Shown piece by piece: positions 9,690 through 17,577 of a stretch of DNA of 39,833 nucleotides. Source of the DNA: a virus. The position numbers and the translations under genes were made by a program. Below the pieces are notes generated by a model, which saw only the letters and a program-made list of their open reading frames with translations, searched no databases and had not been told where the DNA came from. The stretch lies in IMG/VR virus record IMGVR_UViG_3300040801_001899, positions 1 to 39,833 of that record, one strand, 5' to 3'. Every line of letters starts with the position of its first letter. Within the stretch, counting starts at the first letter, position 1.

Positions 9690-10190
9690 TCATATTCTTG
9701 AACTATTCCTGATTAACCCCTCCAATGCCATACTAAAAACCCTTCCAATATTATTTTTATTTCCTAAAATACCTAACCGTAAAAAAGATTGACGTCTCGT
9801 GCCTGGGTGATTCACCTTACTCGCATAATGCCACACCCCCTCTTTATCTTTCCACGCTAAGAATGGTTTCTTCTTCGGTAAAATCAAATGTGCCTTTGTG
9901 CCAAATTCAACATCCCCCGCATATTCGACCGCCGTACCTATCTTTAAAATATTAAATGCCTCTGGTTGCAATATTGTTTCCTCTTCTTTAGCCGTCGCCC
10001 CCTTCACTGGAACAGGTTTGCTCTTATCATCATACGTCGCCCACGTAATTGAACTTCTTAAATTTCCTAAATCAACAGGAGTAACCGCACGTACCACTCC
10101 CGCCGTATACTCTCCCGTTATCGCTAATGCTTTTGGTATCAATCTTTTATATCTATCCGCCACCCCGCTACCGCGCCAAATTAAACTCAT
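9690..10190 (-). CDS. HK97 gp10-like head-tail joining / tail completion protein
   Basis: The 166-residue protein carries the pattern of the HK97 gp10 family: AVTPVDLGNLRSSITWAT near residues 39-56, then KIGTAVEYAGDVEFGTKAHLILPK around 82-106 and NHPGTRRQSFLRLGI near 127-141. Members act at the neck or tail completion step. It opens the tail module, after the M15 peptidase gene and a 69-base gap. It is separated from the head-tail connector genes at 18.6-19.5 kb by the appendage and lysis modules, an unusual split of the connector set. A GGGAA-type Shine-Dalgarno precedes the ATG. Confidence 0.8.
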   Translation of the reverse strand: MSLIWRGSGVADRYKRLIPKALAITGEYTAGVVRAVTPVDLGNLRSSITWATYDDKSKPVPVKGATAKEEETILQPEAFNILKIGTAVEYAGDVEFGTKAHLILPKKKPFLAWKDKEGVWHYASKVNHPGTRRQSFLRLGILGNKNNIGRVFSMALEGLIRNSSRI

Positions 10191-10259
10191 TGATTCCCTT
10201 TTTTAATTTAGATAAAAATATTTTTTTATGAGATAACTATAAACCCTATTGTTTTAAGG

Positions 10260-10700
10260 TTATCCCTTCCACCTTGATCCATTAAAACCTAACGTCGCCC
10301 TCGTATCAAAATGAATAAATGTTTTATATCTGCCTATTCCAAATGCGCATTTATAATTTGTTAATCCAATATCCCACGCATCCAATTTTAAATACAATTT
10401 ATTTAAATCCTTTTTATCACTCACTGTAAAATCTATTGCGTTAAATAACAAATGCATAGATTTTCTCGCCCCTCCCACCGATCTATTGTATTCAGGACTT
10501 CTATAACTTGAAGAAATGAATATTGGGTTTTTATACCACCGTCTCAAACTCTGCAACACCTCCACCGTCGGTATAATATTTCTCAATAAATCCTCAGGAA
10601 CATCCCACCCATTGCATATTTCCTTACCAGAAAAATTTATTATTCCTAACTCTGCAAATTTTTCATCAAGAAACTTTATGTCATCCAAATTGCTCGACAT
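10260..10700 (-). CDS. M15-type peptidase, probable endolysin
   Basis: The 146-residue protein matches the zinc D-Ala/D-Asp-type peptidase family M15_3. SSYRSPEYNRSVGGA at residues 63-77 precedes His83 and Asp90 (H...NAID), and a second zinc His is at 130 in FIHFD. These are the expected zinc and catalytic-region residues for cleavage of peptide cross-links in peptidoglycan. No signal peptide is visible, so export probably depends on the holin. The ATG follows the spanin-like gene with a GGAGG Shine-Dalgarno embedded in the end of that gene. The helical N-terminal part and the lack of a separate binding domain are normal for this family. Confidence 0.85.
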   Translation of the reverse strand: MSSNLDDIKFLDEKFAELGIINFSGKEICNGWDVPEDLLRNIIPTVEVLQSLRRWYKNPIFISSSYRSPEYNRSVGGARKSMHLLFNAIDFTVSDKKDLNKLYLKLDAWDIGLTNYKCAFGIGRYKTFIHFDTRATLGFNGSRWKG

Positions 10701-10701
10701 C

Positions 10702-11175
10702 CTAACCTCCGCCTAATAAAAATATTGTTACCGCAAGAATTATTCCTGCGATAAAATTAAATAAAGGTTTTTCATAAAACAGGACATCCTCGTACTTTAT
10801 AATTTCATACGGCAATTTCAAGGTGTCCGTTATATATTCCTTGCTCTTCACCATATCAAAAAACTGATTGACGCTAAAAGTAGAATCAGATATAAAATAT
10901 TTAATATCCGTTTCAATCCTTGCTGTATCTCCGTCTGAAATATATTCGCTTCTGTGAACTGTCTCCGCCGTGTCATTTTTTACCTCCGCCCTGACCTCTT
11001 TTATTGAATGGTAATAATGTTTCTCAATAACCCTGACCGTGTCCCCTTTTACCAGAACAGGATCAGGCGGTTTTATCGGATCTTTTTTATTTACATAAAG
11101 AGAAATAAAAAAACCAAGTGCGATAAGTGATAAAACAAATACCGCACCAAGTATAATTTGGTAAATAGGTTTCAA
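10702..11175 (-). CDS. Spanin-like membrane protein of the lysis module
   Basis: The 157-residue protein has an N-terminal transmembrane helix (about residues 7-27) and a second hydrophobic segment at the C-terminus (about 139-154), separated by a charged beta/coil region with many Asp, Thr and Lys. It lies between the holin-like and M15 peptidase genes, so a role in outer-membrane disruption or as an accessory lysis protein is likely. It is not a standard Rz/Rz1 pair. The two-anchor topology could instead represent a unimolecular spanin or another envelope protein. The start is TTG immediately after the TAA of the preceding gene, which suggests coupled translation. Confidence 0.5.
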   Translation of the reverse strand: MKPIYQIILGAVFVLSLIALGFFISLYVNKKDPIKPPDPVLVKGDTVRVIEKHYYHSIKEVRAEVKNDTAETVHRSEYISDGDTARIETDIKYFISDSTFSVNQFFDMVKSKEYITDTLKLPYEIIKYEDVLFYEKPLFNFIAGIILAVTIFLLGGG

Positions 11176-11385
11176 TTAAATATCTGCTTTTAATTTTCTT
11201 GCCTCTGTACTCACTCCTGCCCTAATACTTCCAACTCCTAAGAATACTAAAATCATATTCACCAAATCCCACACCTGATTGTCAAGCGTCCACCATCCCG
11301 CCACTACCCCGATATTAAAAACAAACCCCACTATCATAATGATGTAGGTTTTTTTCCCCTGTAACCATTCCTGAATTGCCGTCAT
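11176..11385 (-). CDS. Holin-like small membrane protein
   Basis: The 69-residue protein has the pattern of a small phage holin: a short N-terminal helix ending in QGKKTYI, a transmembrane segment (about residues 13-31), a second one (about 39-55) and a charged C-terminal tail after LGVGSIRAGVS. It sits next to the M15 peptidase and spanin-like genes. A GAAAGG Shine-Dalgarno lies before the ATG. The alternative is a structural membrane protein, but size, topology and neighbours favour holin. Confidence 0.7.
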   Translation of the reverse strand: MTAIQEWLQGKKTYIIMIVGFVFNIGVVAGWWTLDNQVWDLVNMILVFLGVGSIRAGVSTEARKLKADI

Positions 11386-11415
11386 AACGCAACCTTTCTT
11401 TTTTATTTATGGATA

Positions 11416-11766
11416 TTAATTGCCATTCCCTCTATAATATTTTATTCCTAATGAATTACAAATACTTTCAAGGTTAATGTGTATTCTCTGTAATGCTAAA
11501 TGAGTGAACTCCTGCTCTTTCTGTAACGCTTTTTCCAGACCTGTCCGATATAATGCCGTCTCCGTCTGCGTCGTCCGTCGTGAAGATTCTAATTCCGTGA
11601 TCCTATCAGTAAACGGACAATGGTTATCAAATTTTTCCTCTATCATTTCCTCTACTCTTTTCTCTGAAGGTTTGTCCTTAAATGTCTTAAACATCACACC
11701 CGCGTTGAATAAAAGGGTAATGATAAATAGTAACACCTGCCAGTGATCTATAATAATTTTTTCCAT
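11416..11766 (-). CDS. Single-pass membrane protein with coiled coil (lysis module)
   Basis: The 116-residue protein has one N-terminal transmembrane helix (about residues 9-27, VLLFIITLLFNAGVMF) followed by a charged helical region with a lone Cys and a likely coiled coil from about residue 57 to 100. It precedes the holin-like gene. Such a topology suits an i-spanin or an antiholin-type regulator, but no family motif is recognised. It could pair with the spanin-like gene at 10702-11175. Confidence 0.5.
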   Translation of the reverse strand: MEKIIIDHWQVLLFIITLLFNAGVMFKTFKDKPSEKRVEEMIEEKFDNHCPFTDRITELESSRRTTQTETALYRTGLEKALQKEQEFTHLALQRIHINLESICNSLGIKYYRGNGN

Positions 11767-11769
11767 ACC

Positions 11770-12192
11770 TTATTTGCTCTCCCTAAAATTGACAACAGGA
11801 GAACCATATTTGTTTGGAACATACCCGTTGAAAAAAAACCAAACATATTTGTTTTCGTTTATTAAATTCCCCTCCCTATCCCCGATATTCTTAGCACCGA
11901 CATAATAACTTTTTCTATAAGGCAATTTCTCCGTTATCAAACAGACTAACGTCGTGTCCGCTATCTGTATGCTGTCTAACTCCGTTACAATTCCGACTTT
12001 ATAAATCCTGAATATTTTATGTTCCGTCGTGTCCGCGTATAATACCATATAATTCCCCTCATATAACAAACTGTCAATGCTCATAGGTTTGCTAAATTCA
12101 ATCAATATTACTGACGTCGTGTCACTGTATTGTGCAAATTCAGGCGGAGTTATCGTTAACCACGCACCAATTATAAACAATGAACTCCACAC
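11770..12192 (-). CDS. Secreted Ig-like (SbsA-type) domain protein
   Basis: The 140-residue protein starts with a short hydrophobic segment (SSLFIIGAWLTI) acting as a signal peptide or membrane anchor. One bacterial Ig-like domain of the SbsA type follows: a strand with VILIEFSKPMSIDSLL, then NYMVLY, DSIQIADTTLVCLIT and SYYVGAKNIGDREGN. Such domains are common in surface proteins of Bacteroidota. The start is GTG with GGAGAAAA upstream. It lies in the lysis/envelope module after a predicted lipoprotein. It may act at the host surface, for example in exclusion of other phages, or be a capsid-external decoration; both are inferences. Confidence 0.6.
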   Translation of the reverse strand: MWSSLFIIGAWLTITPPEFAQYSDTTSVILIEFSKPMSIDSLLYEGNYMVLYADTTEHKIFRIYKVGIVTELDSIQIADTTLVCLITEKLPYRKSYYVGAKNIGDREGNLINENKYVWFFFNGYVPNKYGSPVVNFRESK

Positions 12193-12195
12193 TTT

Positions 12196-12579
12196 TTATT
12201 TTCTCCTTAACCCGACAAGTTGCGGGGTTGCAGGAACTACCCCTACCACTCCCGTGCCCGTCCCCATTCCAGAATAATAACCCGAAATATTTTCTGCCAC
12301 TACCCCGACCGTATATTCCGCCCCGTCATTAACTAATGTAATATCAAAAATAGGAATTGACGCTTCACCAACTTTGAACTGCGTAACATTCGGACTTAAA
12401 TAATCCATCCCCTCCACCAAAGAGTAAGGGGTCTGTGATTTTTTTTCCATAAAAAAGTGATATTTAGTCGCCCCCGCTACCAATCCAGAATAAATTTGAT
12501 ATTCGTTTTTTGGTTGTCCGTTGCAACTCATTGTAAATACAATTACAACCAATGCGATAGAAAAAAATAATTTTTTCAT
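12196..12579 (-). CDS. Predicted lipoprotein with Fn3-like domain
   Basis: The 127-residue protein has a clear export signal: MKKLFFS, a hydrophobic stretch and a lipobox-like ending TMSC at residues 16-19, so Cys19 would be lipidated. The mature part looks like a small beta-sandwich (YQIYSGLVAGATKYHFF ... YTVGVVAENISG), resembling fibronectin type III. A phage lipoprotein beside lysis genes could be an outer-membrane spanin partner or a superinfection-exclusion protein; the length is rather long for an Rz1 protein. An AGAAAGG Shine-Dalgarno precedes the ATG. Confidence 0.65.
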   Translation of the reverse strand: MKKLFFSIALVVIVFTMSCNGQPKNEYQIYSGLVAGATKYHFFMEKKSQTPYSLVEGMDYLSPNVTQFKVGEASIPIFDITLVNDGAEYTVGVVAENISGYYSGMGTGTGVVGVVPATPQLVGLRRK

Positions 12580-12593
12580 CTTTAACCTTTCTT

Positions 12594-12875
12594 TTATTTC
12601 AATATAAATCTATAAGCAAAATTATCTGTAAATTCTTCTCCCCGTGTGTCCCCCGATTGAATCCTCGCTTTGATCGCGTCTACCGCGTTCATCGCCTCCG
12701 CACCAACAGAAAAAGCAATTTCCATTCTTATTGACTTCGTGAATATTGTATTCACCCCATCGTTCGTTAGTAGAGTTGTCAATCTTAAAATTTCTTCACC
12801 CTGTCTTGCACTCTCCGCCTCCAGAGTCATTAACCTCTCCGTCAGTTGTAATCTCTCTTCTATGTTTAATGCCAT
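12594..12875 (-). CDS. Small helical protein of unknown function
   Basis: The 93-residue product is not recognised. The N-terminal half is a predicted amphipathic or coiled-coil helix (LQLTERLMTLEAESARQGEEILRL) and the rest mixed helix. It lies between the repeat fibre module and the lipoprotein gene. GGAGAAAAG lies before its ATG. Its 5' end overlaps by 80 bases the downstream part of the small basic gene at 12796-13035. Confidence 0.65.
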   Translation of the reverse strand: MALNIEERLQLTERLMTLEAESARQGEEILRLTTLLTNDGVNTIFTKSIRMEIAFSVGAEAMNAVDAIKARIQSGDTRGEEFTDNFAYRFILK

Positions 12876-13035
12876 TTTCTTTTCTCCATTTTAATGTCTT
12901 TGAATAAAAATATTTTTTATGTTTTAAATAATACTCTCTCTGGTATTTTTTTCTTTTCTCTTCTTTACTTAATTCTTTCTCTTTTTTTTCAATCGGCTGA
13001 GTGATCATGAGCCAATATATTTCCTCTGCGTTCAT
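12796..13035 (-). CDS. Small basic protein of unknown function
   Basis: The 79-residue product has a very basic middle with EEKRKKYQREYYLKHKKYFYSKTLKW, a pattern seen in many short phage and endonuclease-associated proteins without firm function. It starts two bases after the TAG of the 950-residue fibre protein. Its last 80 bases overlap the next gene in another frame, and that C-terminal part looks unlike protein coding, so the functional part may be only the first 50 residues. It could also be a decaying gene. Confidence 0.4.
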   Translation of the reverse strand: MNAEEIYWLMITQPIEKKEKELSKEEKRKKYQREYYLKHKKYFYSKTLKWRKENGIKHRREITTDGEVNDSGGGECKTG

Positions 13036-13037
13036 CT

Positions 13038-15890
13038 CTAAATAATAAAATTTCTATTCTCTTCACCAACTAAATAACCTCGTCCATCAAAAGCAACCCT
13101 AATTTCCCGAGTATCCGTTAATACCTTAAATTCCCTGTTAGATAAACTAACCTCGTAAACCCTTCCATCATACTTAACATAAAATATATTTTCCTCCGCC
13201 GTCTTGCTGTTCCATCTATCCCGTATTCGTATAATCTCAAATACATTTACTTTTAAACTATCAGGATTGAGATAAACCACTAACTCGGAAATAAATATCT
13301 CTTCGTCTATCTCTATAAATAATTTTCCAAACTCTCCCGTAATTTCTGATATTTCCAGAGTATCAAATCCAAATGCAGATAAAACACTCTGCTCAAAATC
13401 CTCGTCCGTTAATACTATTGAATCACTTACCGAAATATTAAAAGCACCCGTCTCTAATTTTAACCACTCTTGAAGGTTAATCTGCTCAATAATATTTACA
13501 ATCAAACTCGGTATAGAACCCGTTATTAAACTTAACCCCTCACTAATCCTTAAGGAATCATAAACATTAACTGCAAGTGCCGTCAAATCAAGAGTTATGC
13601 CCGTTCCTATATCCTGAATAAATAAGGATTCATTAACATAAATACTGTAAACCCCCGCATCCCTTTTTATCTTATCAATAAACTCGTTGATTCTTAGAAC
13701 ATCATAAACACTTACCCCGATATTTTCCCGTCCCTCTGATATTCCAGAAATAAACACGGTTTCCACTACTGATAAACTTAAACCCGTAACATCATATTTA
13801 CTGACCGTAATATTCTCTTCAATTCTTAGAACATCATAAACAGATAAATCAATTCTTACGTTGCCCGTCTTTGATTCTGATATTCTTAGAACTTCGTAAA
13901 CATTTATTTCAAGAGAAACAACCCCACCCGCGTAAACACTTTCCGCATCCGTAATGTTTAATAATTCAAAAACATTAACACTTAATCCAATAACATCAAA
14001 TCTTTGTGCCGTAACTGATTCTGAAATTCTTAGGGTATCAAAAACATCTATCTGTAATGTTTGAACTCCACCTGCATAAACTTGAGGTGCGTCGTCAATA
14101 AATATTATTTCATTTACATTTACGTAAGAGAAATTCCCCGCCGTTCTTAACTCTGAAATATTTAAAACATCATAAACATTTATTCCCGATATTTCTTTTA
14201 ACTCTTTAAATTCAGAAATATTTATTGTGTCGTAAATATTTACTTCAAGTGTTTGAACCCCTCCCGCACTAACCGTCCTCGCATCCGTAATGTTTAATAA
14301 TTCAAAAACATTTACAAACCCACTACTGCGTACCGTAATATTTTCTGATATACTTAGAACATCAAAAACATTTATAAAACTTTTTCTGTCCCCGTTTATA
14401 CTCTCCGAAATTCTTAGCGTGTCAAATACATTTATAAAACCAGAACTCCGCCCCGTTATACTTTCTTGAATATTTAATAAATCAAATACACTGACCGTCC
14501 TTGTCGTTGCTTCAAACTTTGTCTGCGTATTATTATTTGAAATTTTTATTTCATCAAAAACATTTACGTTTAATGTTGTTACCCCACCCTCAATAAACAA
14601 TACAGGAGAATCCTGAATACTTATCGTCTCCGCAACATCAATAAATAATTTTGAACTTATTTCTATAAACTCACTGATCGCCAAATCATTCTGAACCGTA
14701 GGAAATTTTTCAAGAGCAAACGGTAACGTCGTAACCTTAAAATTTCTTATATCAACATTCGCAGGTTGGTTAGAAATTATAGCCGAATATGCGTTAATCG
14801 TCCAATATGGTTTTCCACTTATCCAGAACGTCCTTTGCTTCTGCCATACTCCGACCTCGTCTGCCGTTATTAATTTCCAATACCTTCCCCCCGCGCTATA
14901 CGTAACAGACGCACCCCTCTCATACTCCGCCCCTAATGATCCATAACAATCGTGAAATAATAAGGTAAGTTTTGATCCCGCCGTATAACTATTTACTCTA
15001 TATTCACACTCGGTATAATATATCGTCCCCGCAGGAATTTCCCCCTCGAAATAAATCTCTAAATCCTCAATGTTCTTTCGTGCTATAACATAATCAGTAT
15101 TTGACCCCGTCGTGTGCGTTGCATATAAATTATATTCAAAAGGAAAATTAGTAAGATCCGCCCCTCCCGCACCCGCACCCACTATACTAAGATAAGGTGC
15201 TGACGTTAAATAAAATCTTGCAAAATTCTGATCGTCAAGAATGGCCACCGTGTCCGCAACATTAACTGTTAAAGTTTGAGCAGGGGGGGCTCCCGAAACT
15301 TGAATATCGGTTATAACATCTGAAATGTTCAGCGTGTCAAAAACATTTATCGTTAAACTTGCAACCGAATAGGTAAGAGTAAGCGCTACGTTATCAAGTT
15401 CAACTTCTGTTTCTGCATTTTTATCGTTGGCATTATCTAACCCAACCTCTATCCGTAATCTGATTGTTGAATTACTCGGCTGTTGTGCGGAAGGTACTGA
15501 AACGGCAGACCCGTTCCTCGTCGCCCAACTCGTCGTCGAACCACCGAACGTTAATTGAGCAGAAAATGTTCCAAGTATTGTTACTCCCGTGCTATCTCTT
15601 AATTCAAACGGCCCGACGTTCCCCCCGTTAGAAACATTTGCAACCGTAACGCGCCAATCAAAATCATTCAGCGTCCCGCTTCCAACTTCCGTAACCGTTG
15701 AACCTGCAGGAACGCCTAAGTCTTCCCACGTGCCCGTCCATTCAAAATAAGAATTATCAGTATTATTCCTACCAATACTTTCAACACATAAAACACCCGC
15801 CCTAATAACCTCAACGCCCTTACCGCCAGAAGTGAAATTCCACCCTTCGTCGGTCGTGTTAAATACAAATGTTTTATTTACTGTTGCCAT
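13038..15890 (-). CDS. Long repeat-containing structural appendage protein
   Basis: The 950-residue protein has an N-terminal beta-rich head (about residues 1-175, with FVFNTTDEGWNFTSGGKG) and an inserted beta domain (about 220-400). Two dozen or so degenerate repeats of the form VNVFDxLxISE follow, each about 20-35 residues including a variable spacer. A short C-terminal cap (about 900-950) ends with VAFDGRGYLVGEENRNF. Such beta-strand ladder repeats suit a thin fibre or whisker on the neck or tail. It lies downstream of head-completion genes, so a neck appendage is plausible. The gene start overlaps the end of the Cys-cluster gene. No enzymatic motif is seen, and the exact attachment site is unknown. 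Confidence 0.65.
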   Translation of the reverse strand: MATVNKTFVFNTTDEGWNFTSGGKGVEVIRAGVLCVESIGRNNTDNSYFEWTGTWEDLGVPAGSTVTEVGSGTLNDFDWRVTVANVSNGGNVGPFELRDSTGVTILGTFSAQLTFGGSTTSWATRNGSAVSVPSAQQPSNSTIRLRIEVGLDNANDKNAETEVELDNVALTLTYSVASLTINVFDTLNISDVITDIQVSGAPPAQTLTVNVADTVAILDDQNFARFYLTSAPYLSIVGAGAGGADLTNFPFEYNLYATHTTGSNTDYVIARKNIEDLEIYFEGEIPAGTIYYTECEYRVNSYTAGSKLTLLFHDCYGSLGAEYERGASVTYSAGGRYWKLITADEVGVWQKQRTFWISGKPYWTINAYSAIISNQPANVDIRNFKVTTLPFALEKFPTVQNDLAISEFIEISSKLFIDVAETISIQDSPVLFIEGGVTTLNVNVFDEIKISNNNTQTKFEATTRTVSVFDLLNIQESITGRSSGFINVFDTLRISESINGDRKSFINVFDVLSISENITVRSSGFVNVFELLNITDARTVSAGGVQTLEVNIYDTINISEFKELKEISGINVYDVLNISELRTAGNFSYVNVNEIIFIDDAPQVYAGGVQTLQIDVFDTLRISESVTAQRFDVIGLSVNVFELLNITDAESVYAGGVVSLEINVYEVLRISESKTGNVRIDLSVYDVLRIEENITVSKYDVTGLSLSVVETVFISGISEGRENIGVSVYDVLRINEFIDKIKRDAGVYSIYVNESLFIQDIGTGITLDLTALAVNVYDSLRISEGLSLITGSIPSLIVNIIEQINLQEWLKLETGAFNISVSDSIVLTDEDFEQSVLSAFGFDTLEISEITGEFGKLFIEIDEEIFISELVVYLNPDSLKVNVFEIIRIRDRWNSKTAEENIFYVKYDGRVYEVSLSNREFKVLTDTREIRVAFDGRGYLVGEENRNFII
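13230..14660 (-). repeat. Coding repeats (VNVFDxLxISE) in the appendage gene
   Basis: Within the 950-residue gene a core of 12-14 residues recurs about 20 times, for example INVFDTLRISES, INVFDVLSISEN, VNVFELLNITDA, INVYDVLNISEL and LSVYDVLRIEEN. At the DNA level the cores share words such as AACATTTA and AAAACATTTAT on the plus strand, while spacers vary in length from about 8 to 30 residues. Two close copies near 13920-13980 and 14260-14300 share almost the same DNA. The array is prone to copy-number change by recombination. Confidence 0.75.
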
Positions 15891-16191
15891 TTTCCATTTC
15901 TTTTAAGTAAGGGCAAATTTCATAAAAAATATTTTCAAACTTTATCACTTCACAACAAGCACCGCATCTGTTACACTCGCCGTGCCTAACCCCGTCAATA
16001 AAATAATACCCACACACATCTTTATATGGCTCTAAATGTTCAGGCCACTTGGGGAATTGTTTGTAACCCTTCGGCTTATTTCCGTTTATTTTGCAATCGT
16101 ACCTTTTTATTTTTACTACTCGGCTTTTTATGAATCTTTTCCATAAAACTTTTTTCCTCACCCATCGCAGGGTATCTCTGTCCCCTCTCAT
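15874..16191 (-). CDS. Small YkgJ-type Cys-cluster protein (start uncertain)
   Basis: The readable part carries GECNRCGACCEV near residue 75, the CxxCxxCC cluster of the YkgJ family (a proposed zinc- or iron-binding domain), followed by another Cys near the end. The product is much shorter than typical family members. The ATG shown gives 105 residues but overlaps the glycosyltransferase by 116 bases in another frame, and its first 40 residues look like out-of-frame reading. No ATG, GTG or TTG lies between that overlap and a GTG close to VCGYYF, so the true start is unclear. It ends 17 bases inside the appendage gene. It forms a cassette with the methyltransferase and glycosyltransferase. Confidence 0.5.
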   Translation of the reverse strand: MRGDRDTLRWVRKKVLWKRFIKSRVVKIKRYDCKINGNKPKGYKQFPKWPEHLEPYKDVCGYYFIDGVRHGECNRCGACCEVIKFENIFYEICPYLKEMENGNSK

Positions 16192-16945
16192 CTATATGCC
16201 AACAGAATAAACTCGTATCAATCATAAAAGGATATTTCTTTTTTTGTAATTCAGGGAATCCCGCCTTTTCTAAATACTTATTCTCAATCACTCTTTTACA
16301 GAAATGTAAATCCTCCGTCCCGCTACTCGCAAACCAATTATTCGTCTGCGGATCAACATACATCCCCTGCGGTGTTTCAAATATTTTCTTTAACGTGTCG
16401 TCCCCCACCCTGTAATATGGTATTTTCGGGTCTCTTGTAAACTGTTTTAACAATTCAACATTGATTAACGTGCAACCCATCGGCAACCCGTCCACCCAAA
16501 CCTTATCCCCTAACTTCCAATCTTTATAATACCCCGTCCCCTGTCCCCGATATACTAACGGTTCTGCGGGTATTGACTTCGTGAAATATAACCCACTCAT
16601 TAAAGGTATTTTCCCATCTATCATTAACTCATTAATCCAGACAAAAAAGGTAGGTGGAATTATCGTGTCATGATCTATGAATAATAAATATTCATACCCG
16701 TCCCGTACCGCTTTATTTGCAATTATATTTCTTGCATCCGCCACTGAATACCCGATCGGTGTATTTGTGTTTATGAACTGCAACATTTCGCCCATTGCCC
16801 AATTAGTCGGAATTATCTGCATATACCTTCCCTGCACCCACTCCATCCTTACCAGACCCGTCGTCGGTATTCCAATCAATAATTTGTATTTCAACTTTTC
16901 GGTATTAATCTTAACACCCTTCTGCACAAATTTTGTGGTACTCAT
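16076..16945 (-). CDS. GT-A-fold glycosyltransferase of the structural region
   Basis: The 289-residue protein looks like a nucleotide-sugar glycosyltransferase of the GT-A fold. LLIGIPTTG near residues 22-30 opens a Rossmann-like half, DHD at 91-93 (YLLFIDHDTIIPP) is the metal-binding DXD-type motif, and SGTEDLHFC around 208-216 with His250 fits the acceptor/metal half. The C-terminus is strongly basic. It overlaps the methyltransferase by four bases (ATGA), so both are coupled. The substrate cannot be read from the sequence; virion proteins, host surface sugar or DNA are possible. It differs clearly from the TAGT-like enzyme at 27246-28019. Confidence 0.7.
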   Translation of the reverse strand: MSTTKFVQKGVKINTEKLKYKLLIGIPTTGLVRMEWVQGRYMQIIPTNWAMGEMLQFINTNTPIGYSVADARNIIANKAVRDGYEYLLFIDHDTIIPPTFFVWINELMIDGKIPLMSGLYFTKSIPAEPLVYRGQGTGYYKDWKLGDKVWVDGLPMGCTLINVELLKQFTRDPKIPYYRVGDDTLKKIFETPQGMYVDPQTNNWFASSGTEDLHFCKRVIENKYLEKAGFPELQKKKYPFMIDTSLFCWHIDERGQRYPAMGEEKSFMEKIHKKPSSKNKKVRLQNKRK

Positions 16946-17544
16946 AACTTCACCTCTTTATTATCTACTTTGTTTATATAACTTGCCCTTTTTTCTAATA
17001 AGACTTCTTGATTCCCCCCCGTGTGAAAATTCGCCTCTATTATCTTAAAAGGTTTCGGTCTGTAGATATACCACAAATAGGAATCAGGATCGAAATACTG
17101 CCACGTCGCCTCGTTGCAAGGATTTATATGAGTAGGATCTTGTTGATAACCGAAACTCACACCATACGGCAAAGAGAACGCCACCCTCCCCCCGAACTTT
17201 AACAACCTCCAAACCTCGTTCATAAATCTTATAAACTTCGGCTCATCCGTCACCTCCCCGCAATACATGAATACTTCGGAATGCGTTATTATTTTTTTAT
17301 CTAATAATAACTGAATCATCCCGATTAACTTGGCGTCCGTCGCAAAAGGAGAAATATGTTCAACTATATGTGAACCCACTATTGATAAGCAACTTTCACT
17401 CTCCAAAGGGTATGGAAATATTTCTAAATCGTGAACTATATCAACACCCTTTAACTTTCTTTTATCCATCCCCACGAATCCGTGCCTCTTGTTCTCCCCG
17501 CACCCTAAGTCCAATAATATACCTTTGTGTTTTTCACTACTCAT
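16942..17544 (-). CDS. Class I SAM-dependent methyltransferase
   Basis: The 200-residue protein has the SAM-binding motif I as LDLGCGENKRHGFVGMD (residues 11-27), an acidic end of strand two, and SHIVEHISP at 58-66 in the position of motif IV of small-molecule or sugar methyltransferases. A later FGGRVAFSLPYG matches the core strand after the catalytic helix. No DNA-methylase signature (such as DPPY or PCQ) is present, so a protein, sugar or small-molecule acceptor is more likely. It is the first gene of the cassette with the glycosyltransferase and Cys-cluster protein, and has an AAGGATG Shine-Dalgarno. Confidence 0.8.
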   Translation of the reverse strand: MSSEKHKGILLDLGCGENKRHGFVGMDKRKLKGVDIVHDLEIFPYPLESESCLSIVGSHIVEHISPFATDAKLIGMIQLLLDKKIITHSEVFMYCGEVTDEPKFIRFMNEVWRLLKFGGRVAFSLPYGVSFGYQQDPTHINPCNEATWQYFDPDSYLWYIYRPKPFKIIEANFHTGGNQEVLLEKRASYINKVDNKEVKL

Positions 17545-17577
17545 CTTGCATCCTTAAAGATTATGAATAAAAAAATA

